Shown in pieces: positions 32,321 through 37,908 of a stretch of 37,908 bases of DNA. Source of the stretch: Allobosea sp. ASV33. Its GTDB lineage: Bacteria > Pseudomonadota > Alphaproteobacteria > Rhizobiales > Beijerinckiaceae. The notes below the pieces were generated by a model. The model had not been told where the DNA came from. It was given only the letters and a program-made list of their open reading frames with translations, and did no database searches. Both the position numbers and the translations under genes were made by a program. The stretch lies in contig NZ_JAELTI010000051.1 in the NCBI RefSeq assembly GCF_016428755.1, positions 1-37,908 of the forward strand, read 5' to 3'. The first letter of the stretch is position 1, and every line of letters begins with the position of its first letter.

Positions 32321-33247
32321 TCAAACATTGCGCTCCCGAGGCGAAAGGCTGACCTCCTGGGCGCGATCGAGATGGCGTCGCAGGAGGGCGGCTGCGATAT
32401 CGCGTTCGCCCTCCTGCAGGCGGTCGATGATCTCGATGTGCTCGCGACACGAGACCACGACACGCTCGGGGCCATAGCGCCACGAGTAGTTCGAGTACCG
32501 CCGCAGGCGGCTCTGCTGCTGGAGCGCGAGCACGAGAAAGCGGTTGCCGCTGGCGGCCATCAGACCTTCGTGGAATTCGCAATTCATCTCGAAGAGCGCG
32601 ACGCTGTCGTTTTCGTTCCAGGGGCGCATCAGTGTCGCTTCATGGCGGCGGCGCATGTCCGCGAGCCAGGCAGGGTCAGGGGCGAAAGATGCCTCGAGAA
32701 CCGCCGCCGGCTCGATGATGCGACGGAAAGCATAGCCCTCGATGATCGCTGCGTTGTCGTTAAGTGGCGAAAAAAGCCACCCATGACCCGGCCGGCGCTC
32801 AACCATCCCGACCTCGGCCAATTTATTCAGGACGCGCAACAAGAGCGGTCGCCCGATCTCATAGCGCCTCATCATGTCTGCTTCAGAGGCTTGAGAGGGC
32901 AGGGTGCCGGCAACGCGATCCTTGGCGACGCGCACGCAATAGGCGTCGAGCTCCGACGAGCCGCTGCTGTACTCGCTGTCGGAAATCTCTTCGGCCGGCC
33001 GCGATAGCGCATAGCCGCCATTGGGAAGGGCTACGACAAGGCCGCGCTCGGCGAGGTGTCGCAGCGCTGCTCTTATGGGCGTGCGGGAGACCTGCAGGCG
33101 CCGCGCCAGCGAGGCCTCGGGGAGGCGGTGCCCTGGTGGTACGGCGTCGTGTCGAATTGCCTCGAGGATGCGCGGCAGCAGGTCCCGCTGCAATTTGCTC
33201 GGAGGATCGAAGGTCGGCGCTGTCGGTGTCGCCTTCTCGTGTTTCAT
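32321..33247 (-). CDS. GntR-family regulator with two winged-helix domains and FCD domain (308 aa)
   Basis: Residues about 18-85 form one GntR winged helix (ILEAIRHDAVPPGHRLPEASLA in part, then VSRTPIRAALRHLAERGLV). Residues about 97-165 form a second winged helix of the same design (VAKDRVAGTLPSQ, IGRPLLLRVLNKLAEVGMVERR). An FCD-type effector domain follows (about 170-300; IEPAAVLEASF, FEMNCEFHEGLMAASGNRF, REHIEIIDRL, RRHLDRA), with His and Glu positions expected of a metal-binding FCD. One winged helix is usual for FCD-type regulators, about 230 residues, so the tandem arrangement explains the extra length. It is divergent from the amidase gene and upstream of the aminotransferase gene, and probably controls both. 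The ATG has no ribosome binding site, so it may be leaderless. Confidence 0.85.
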   Translation of the reverse strand: MKHEKATPTAPTFDPPSKLQRDLLPRILEAIRHDAVPPGHRLPEASLARRLQVSRTPIRAALRHLAERGLVVALPNGGYALSRPAEEISDSEYSSGSSELDAYCVRVAKDRVAGTLPSQASEADMMRRYEIGRPLLLRVLNKLAEVGMVERRPGHGWLFSPLNDNAAIIEGYAFRRIIEPAAVLEASFAPDPAWLADMRRRHEATLMRPWNENDSVALFEMNCEFHEGLMAASGNRFLVLALQQQSRLRRYSNYSWRYGPERVVVSCREHIEIIDRLQEGERDIAAALLRRHLDRAQEVSLSPRERNV

Positions 33248-33250
33248 GGT

Positions 33251-33280
33251 TTGACAAAATACATATTGTTGGCCTCCATA
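33251..33280 (+). promoter_or_regulatory. Divergent gntR/amidase promoter with operator-like repeat
   Basis: TTGACA (33251-33256) is a consensus -35 for the amidase direction, with a weak TCCATA 18 bases on. The partly symmetric ACAAAATACATATTGT (33254-33269) overlaps it and ends seven bases upstream of the gntR start codon. It contains AAAATACAT, shared with the aminotransferase promoter. Repression by the GntR protein is inferred. Confidence 0.5.
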
Positions 33281-33305
33281 GGAAGACGCGCAGTCGGAGC
33301 CTATG

Positions 33306-34769
33306 ATGTCGTCGAGCCAGACTACAGCGATGTCCCCGATCGGGGGATCAGCCGATGAGGCTTTGTGGCGGCTCGACGCCTCGGAGCTTGCGCGGCTGAT
33401 CGCTCAGAGCGAGATTTCAAGCCGTGAGGCCGTCACCTCCTGTCTCGCTCGCATGGATGCGGTCAACGGCACGCTGAACGCCGTCGTGCGCCGCTTCGAT
33501 GCGGAGGCGCTGGCCGCTGCCGACGCCGCTGATGCAATGAGGGCGCGCGGTGAGGCGCTCGCCCCGCTTCACGGCGTCCCCATCACGGTCAAATGCAATA
33601 TCGACCAGAAGGGCCACCCCACCGATGGCGGCGTCGGGGCCTATCGGGATCTCGTCGCCGACAGCGACAACCCGGTCGTCTCCAACCTTCGCGCAGCCGG
33701 CGCCGTGATCATCGGCCGTACGAACACGCCATCCTATTCGATGCGCTGGCACACCGAAAACGCGCTCCATGGCGCAACGCTCAACCCTTGGCGCGCCGAC
33801 ATTACGCCCGGCGGATCGAGCGGAGGTGCAGCGGCCGCCGTGGCCGCGGGAATCGGGCCGATCGCGCATGGCAACGACATCGCCGGCTCCGTGCGCTATC
33901 CGGCTTATTGCTGCGGGCTCGTCGGCCTGCGCCCAAGCTACGGGCGGGTGCCATCGAGCAACGCGACAGCCAAAGGGCTGGCCTCGATTTCTTCGCAGCT
34001 CATGGCGGTTCAGGGGCCGCTGACCCGCAATGTGCGCGATTGCGAACTTGCTTTCGACGCGATGGCGCGGCCGAGCGTGCGTGACCCGCGTTGCGTGGTG
34101 CCGGCGCCATTTCCAGCCGACTCGGGGCCCTTGCGCGTCGCCTTGGTGAGCAAACCCAGGAATGCCGTCGTCGATCATGGCGTGACGGCGGCCGTGATCA
34201 GCGCGGGCCGCGCGCTCGAGGCTGCCGGTGTCATTGTCGAAGAGGTCGAGCCGCCCGATCTTGCCGCTGTCGGCGATCTTTGGAGCAAGCTCGCCGTAGC
34301 CGATGTCATGGCAGGGCTGCAGCCGCTGATCGCGGAAAATGGCGATGATGGGATACGGCGGGCGGTCGCGCTCTGGGCTGAGGTCTTCCCACGCTACAGC
34401 GCTGCAGACACTTTGACGGCGCTTGGCGAGCGCTTGCTTGCGCTGCGCAACTGGCAGGTCTTCTTCGAGACCTATCCGGTCGTGGTCATGCCATGTTCGT
34501 ACGCGCCGCCGCTTCCCGTCGGCTTCGACGTGCAGAACGCCGCCGAGACCGCCCGCGTGCTGGCCGCGCAAAGTCCGCTCATGGCGATTTCGGTGCTGGG
34601 CCTGCCGGGCCTAGCGGTGCCGACAGCGCCGCATGACGGGATACCATCGGGCGTTCAGGTCGTTTCCGGTCGTTTCCGCGAGGATCTCTGCTTCCGGGTC
34701 GGGGCGATCATCGAAGCCAGTTTCGACCGAGCAACCCCGCTCGATCCGCGCCCGACAGGAGCATATTGA
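33306..34769 (+). CDS. Amidase signature family hydrolase (487 aa)
   Basis: This enzyme hydrolyses a carboxamide or carbamate to the acid and ammonia or an amine. The Ser-cisSer-Lys triad is intact: Lys96 in PITVKCNID, Ser171 in PGGSSGGAAAA and nucleophile Ser195 in NDIAGSVRYPA. The last reads AGSVRY rather than the usual GGSIR. Length is typical for the family. ATGATG begins at 33303; the second ATG (33306) is six bases after GGAG and is preferred. Its stop overlaps the start of the alpha/beta hydrolase gene. It is related to, but not a GatA subunit, because gatB and gatC are not adjacent. The substrate is unknown. Confidence 0.9.
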   Translation: MSSSQTTAMSPIGGSADEALWRLDASELARLIAQSEISSREAVTSCLARMDAVNGTLNAVVRRFDAEALAAADAADAMRARGEALAPLHGVPITVKCNIDQKGHPTDGGVGAYRDLVADSDNPVVSNLRAAGAVIIGRTNTPSYSMRWHTENALHGATLNPWRADITPGGSSGGAAAAVAAGIGPIAHGNDIAGSVRYPAYCCGLVGLRPSYGRVPSSNATAKGLASISSQLMAVQGPLTRNVRDCELAFDAMARPSVRDPRCVVPAPFPADSGPLRVALVSKPRNAVVDHGVTAAVISAGRALEAAGVIVEEVEPPDLAAVGDLWSKLAVADVMAGLQPLIAENGDDGIRRAVALWAEVFPRYSAADTLTALGERLLALRNWQVFFETYPVVVMPCSYAPPLPVGFDVQNAAETARVLAAQSPLMAISVLGLPGLAVPTAPHDGIPSGVQVVSGRFREDLCFRVGAIIEASFDRATPLDPRPTGAY

Positions 34770-35608
34770 TGGCCCTCATCCGCCGTCACGGAGTCAAGCT
34801 TTCGGCATATGACTTCGGACGTACAACGATCCATGCTTGTCAGGCCGATCCGCGCTTCTCCTGGTGCGCCTATGTGCCGGAGGATTACGACGAGGCCGGC
34901 TCCGAACAATATCGGCTGCTGGTCGCGGTCCATGGCACCATGCGCGACATGGTCGCTTATCGCGACGATTTTATACCTTACGCCGAGCAGACCCGGAGCA
35001 TCGTGCTGGCGCCATTGTTTCCCGCTGGCATCACCAGTCCCGGCGAGCTCTCGTCATACAAGCTGATGACGCCGTCGGCGGTGCCCTATGACACCATCCT
35101 GCTGTCGATGGTCGACGAGGTCATGGCGCGCTACCGGATCGCTGGCGACCGGTTCGCGCTCTATGGCTTTTCCGGCGGCGGGCATTTCGCACACCGCTTC
35201 CTCTATCTCCATCCCAAGCGGCTGTCCGCGGTCTCGATCGGCGCTCCGGGCATCGTGACGCTGCTCGATTTCGAGCATGACTACTGGGTCGGCGTGCGCG
35301 ATTTCGAAACGGTGATGGGCAGGGCGATCGACCTGGAAGCGATGCGTCAGGTCGCGGTCCAGATGGTCATCGGGGGCGATGATACCGAGACCTGGGAGAT
35401 CACGCTGGCGAAGAACTCGCCGCTGTGGCGCGAAGACTGCGCGATCGCGGGTGTCGACCGGCCCGAGCGCCTGCGCAGCCTCAAATCGAGCTTCGAGAAC
35501 CACGGCATAGCCGTTCGTCACGACACCGTGCCGGGCATTGCTCACCGCCACGCGGGGCTGGTCCCGGCGGTCAGCGACTTTCTGGTTCAAGCGGTGCCTC
35601 GCCCGTAA
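34769..35608 (+). CDS. Alpha/beta hydrolase (279 aa)
   Basis: The fold is recognised by the oxyanion-hole segment LLVAVHGTMRD (about 50-60), nucleophile Ser135 in GFSGGGHFAHRF and the C-terminal His259/His261 in PGIAHRHAG; Asp204 or Asp205 in GGDDTE could be the acid. There is no signal peptide, so it acts in the cytoplasm. It overlaps the amidase stop (TGATG), so the two are translated together and presumably act on the same compound, for example ester or amide cleavage before or after the amidase. It ends 38 bases before the binding-protein gene. Confidence 0.82.
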   Translation: MALIRRHGVKLSAYDFGRTTIHACQADPRFSWCAYVPEDYDEAGSEQYRLLVAVHGTMRDMVAYRDDFIPYAEQTRSIVLAPLFPAGITSPGELSSYKLMTPSAVPYDTILLSMVDEVMARYRIAGDRFALYGFSGGGHFAHRFLYLHPKRLSAVSIGAPGIVTLLDFEHDYWVGVRDFETVMGRAIDLEAMRQVAVQMVIGGDDTETWEITLAKNSPLWREDCAIAGVDRPERLRSLKSSFENHGIAVRHDTVPGIAHRHAGLVPAVSDFLVQAVPRP

Positions 35609-35646
35609 TGCGCGCCTTTCCCCCGAATTCCTGATGGAGACCGACC

Positions 35647-37191
35647 ATGCGACGTAGCATCTGCCTTGCCGTTCTCGTCGCATTGGTCACGGGATCGGCC
35701 CTTGCCCAATCTGCTCCCACGGCCGGGCGGCTGGCGATCGCGCTGAACGCGGATATCCGCAGCCTCGAGCCAGGGGTGAACCGCGACACCAATACCGACA
35801 CGGTCATTCACCAGCTGTTCGAGGGCCTCGTCGCCTACAAGACGGATCTCGATGTCGGGCCCGCGCTCGCCGAGAGCTGGACGCTGACCAACGACGGCAG
35901 GACTTATTCCTTCAAGCTTCGTCCAGCCCTTTTCCATAATGGCAAGCCCGTAACATCGGCCGAGATCAAGTGGTCGTGGGATCGTCTCAACCAGTCGTCC
36001 GCCTGGACCTGCCGGCCAGTCTTCAACGGTCAGTCGGGCGCCAAGGTTGTGTCGGTCGAGACGCCGGACCCGCAGACGATCGTGTTCAACCTCGATCGGG
36101 CGAGTGCGATTTTTCTGAAGCAGCTGGCCAATATCCAATGCCACGTGCTGGCGATGCACCCCGAAAGCGTCGACACGGAAGGCAAATGGACCAAGCCGAT
36201 CGGTTCCGGGCCCCTCAAGCTGCGAGAATGGCGCCGGGCGGAGTACATCCTGCTCGACCGGTTTGAGGCGTATCGCGGCAGCACGGCGCCCGCCAATGGC
36301 TTCGCCGGCGTGCGCGACATGAAAGTGGACCAGGTCATCTTTCAGGTCATTCCCGATACCAGCGCACGCGAAGCCGCCCTGGTGACCGGTGCCGTCGACA
36401 TCCTCCACGATATCGAGCCCGAACAGATGGGTGCGATGAAGCAGCGCGGCATGCGTGTTCTCAGCACCCCGGGGCTTGGATGGTCGACACTGCTCATGCA
36501 GACGGACGATCCGGTGCTGTCGAACGTCAAGATTCGCCAGGCCGTGGCGCATGCGATCGACATCAAGCAGATCGCCGAAGCCCGGACGCTTGGCATGGCC
36601 CCTGCGAATGCCTCTGCGGTCAGCAGCTCCACCGCCTTTTACAACGAAGGTTTCGCTGCGTGGCCTGCCTATGACCCTGCTCGCGCCAAGGCGCTGCTGA
36701 AGGAGGCCGGCTACAAGGGCGAGCCGCTGCGCATCCAGACCAACAAGCAGTATCAAGCCATGTACCAGAATTCGGTGATGATCGAGCAGATGCTCACCGA
36801 GGCTGGATTTTCAGTGAAGCTCGACGTCATCGACTGGGCCACGCAGCTATCGAACTACCTCAATGGCCGGTTCCAGATGCAATCCTTCGGATTTTCGGGC
36901 CGTTTCGATCCAGCGCTGATGTATGCCGCCTTTGTGGGCGACAAGACGAAGTTCAAGACGGCGCAATATGGCGACCCTGCGGCGGTCGAGCTCCTCGGGC
37001 AACTCGACACCACCGACGACCCCGCGGTTCGGGGCAAGCTCCTGGCAGCCCTCCACGCCAAGGTTCAGGCCGATGTGCCCATCGTTGGCTTGTACTTCGC
37101 GCCGATTATCGAAGCGGTGCATCCCCGCATCGAGGGGTATGTCTCATGGCCGGCCAATCGCCCGATCACCTGGGGCGTCTCCAAGCGCTAG
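35647..37191 (+). CDS. ABC periplasmic binding protein, family 5 (514 aa), orphan
   Basis: A signal peptide (MRRSICLAVLVALVTGSALA, cleavage near LAQ) is followed by the family-5 core: GRLAIALNADIRSLEPGVNRDTNT in part (ADIRSLEPGVNRD), HQLFEGLVAYKTDLD and PIGSGPLKLREW. Length is typical. GGAG precedes ATG 35647. It is third in the amidase operon. No permease or ATPase gene follows in the window, so it must work with a transporter encoded elsewhere, possibly with the Dpp-like permeases at 21.5-23.2 kb. It differs from the binding protein at 27.1-28.6 kb, so both could deliver different ligands. Confidence 0.9.
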   Translation: MRRSICLAVLVALVTGSALAQSAPTAGRLAIALNADIRSLEPGVNRDTNTDTVIHQLFEGLVAYKTDLDVGPALAESWTLTNDGRTYSFKLRPALFHNGKPVTSAEIKWSWDRLNQSSAWTCRPVFNGQSGAKVVSVETPDPQTIVFNLDRASAIFLKQLANIQCHVLAMHPESVDTEGKWTKPIGSGPLKLREWRRAEYILLDRFEAYRGSTAPANGFAGVRDMKVDQVIFQVIPDTSAREAALVTGAVDILHDIEPEQMGAMKQRGMRVLSTPGLGWSTLLMQTDDPVLSNVKIRQAVAHAIDIKQIAEARTLGMAPANASAVSSSTAFYNEGFAAWPAYDPARAKALLKEAGYKGEPLRIQTNKQYQAMYQNSVMIEQMLTEAGFSVKLDVIDWATQLSNYLNGRFQMQSFGFSGRFDPALMYAAFVGDKTKFKTAQYGDPAAVELLGQLDTTDDPAVRGKLLAALHAKVQADVPIVGLYFAPIIEAVHPRIEGYVSWPANRPITWGVSKR

Positions 37192-37238
37192 GAGCCGCAG
37201 CATCGTGTCGAGCGGGCTTGGAAGGCTTCAACGAAAGA

Positions 37239-37501
37239 TGTCGGAGGCGCTCACACAGACTGCTGAATGGCGCTGCGAAGCGCTTTCGATAGACTTGAGC
37301 CTGAGGGCGAGGTGCGTCGCTGAGGTGATCACCGGCGCGATAGGCCGGCGGCGCTGGACTGACGACGATCGGGCTCAGAGTCTTGAAGAGACGCTGAACC
37401 AAGCCTTAGCCGCCGTCAGACGCGACACTGCCAGTCGAAGCGATCTTCATGCCTTGTGGCCGAGCCGGGCGCTTATGCGACTGGCGCCGTCCTTGAGTTG
37501 A
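37239..37501 (+). CDS. Possible small protein after the binding-protein gene (87 aa)
   Basis: A frame from ATG 37239 (MSEALTQTAEWRCEALSIDL) contains a helical stretch (TDDDRAQSLEETLNQALAAVRR). It overlaps the 3' end of the convergent IclR gene by about 55 bases. No domain is recognised. It could be an unrecognised small regulator-like protein or a chance frame. The gap it occupies holds no other feature. Confidence 0.2.
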
Positions 37502-37908
37502 TCTGCAAGTTCGCTTGCGCGGGAGTGGTAGCGTAGCGTCACAACGCCAAGATTGAGCGCCGCTACCACCTTGCCTTCTCTCCCCCAGATAGGTGCGGCA
37601 AGACCCGTCGAGCCGGTGACATGCTCTTCGTCGCTAACCGCGATGCCTTCCGCCCGGATCGTCTCGAACATACCCCGGATCGCGTCCGGATCCGTAACCG
37701 TCTTGGGTGTCCTTGGGATGAGGTTCGCCCGCGCAAAATATCCGTCAGTGAGAGGCGGATCCCAGTGAGCCAGCAGGACACGGCCAGTGGCCGAGCAGTA
37801 CGAGTCGGAGAGCCCGTCGAGCTCGATGTCGTAGCGTACAGCCTGACGGCTGACGCATTTGGCTATGCGTCGACAATCGCCTCTCGCGGTTAAGACCGCG
37901 AGCATCAC
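37447..37908 (-). CDS. IclR-family regulator, C-terminal effector domain (partial)
   Basis: The visible 153 residues match the effector domain of IclR regulators: LAVLTARGDCRRIAKCVSRQ, then a LDGLSDSYCSATGRVLLAHWD segment (SATGRVLLA, the usual A-x-G-[KR]-x-x-L-A), GIAVSDEEHVTGSTGLAAPIWGREGKVVAALNL in part (DEEHVTGSTGLAAPI, VAALNLG), and a final helix. The gene runs on beyond the right edge, where the DNA-binding N-terminus should lie, so the first codon seen is not its start. It converges on the amidase operon. Confidence 0.8.
   Translation of the reverse strand: MMLAVLTARGDCRRIAKCVSRQAVRYDIELDGLSDSYCSATGRVLLAHWDPPLTDGYFARANLIPRTPKTVTDPDAIRGMFETIRAEGIAVSDEEHVTGSTGLAAPIWGREGKVVAALNLGVVTLRYHSRASELADQLKDGASRISARLGHKA

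Noticed and set aside
1..37908. CRISPR array, insertion sequence, tRNA or rRNA gene
   Set aside because: No regularly spaced repeats, transposase-like proteins or RNA gene signatures were seen anywhere in the window.

Overview
The window is high-GC DNA from what looks like an alphaproteobacterium of the order Hyphomicrobiales (Bosea- or Bradyrhizobium-like). The reasons are the FixJ-type regulator remnant, the density of periplasmic binding-protein transporters, the ATP-dependent hydantoinase/oxoprolinase paralogues and the codon usage. This placement is inference; no rRNA, tRNA or phylogenetic marker is present.

Left part (1-5.7 kb): a small conserved-looking hypothetical gene, a decayed hybrid sensor kinase/FixJ-like regulator (5' truncated, one nonsense codon, one internal deletion, one frameshift), a small glycine/tyrosine-rich lipoprotein, an NRAMP-like transporter with an unusual metal site, and about 1 kb with only doubtful ORFs.

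Right part (5.7-37.9 kb): a series of scavenging modules, each with its own regulator. (A) 5.7-12.1 kb: a HisD-like dehydrogenase followed by a complete spermidine/putrescine-type ABC importer, divergent from an XRE-cupin regulator. (B) 12.3-21.4 kb: an SDR resembling uronate dehydrogenase, a HyuB/HyuA pair and a LysR gene, divergent from a TRAP transporter (P, Q, M). Two T-N11-A boxes with the same arms (CGATA-N9-TATCG) lie in front of hyuA and between lysR and the TRAP genes, which ties the module into one regulon. (C) 21.5-30.6 kb: a second HyuA/HyuB pair with a family-5 binding protein and two Dpp/Opp-type permeases but no ATPases, divergent from an FCD-type GntR regulator and an opine dehydrogenase. 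(D) 30.9-37.2 kb: an omega-amino acid:pyruvate aminotransferase, a GntR regulator with two winged-helix domains, an amidase, an alpha/beta hydrolase and an orphan family-5 binding protein. A partial IclR regulator closes the window.

The most interesting reading is module C. An ATP-dependent lactam-opening enzyme beside an opine dehydrogenase and a peptide-type importer could form a pathway for opines or opine lactams (import, ring opening, oxidative cleavage). Module D could turn an imported amide into an omega-amino acid and then transaminate it. No substrate can be read from sequence alone. No mobile element, CRISPR array or RNA gene was recognised.
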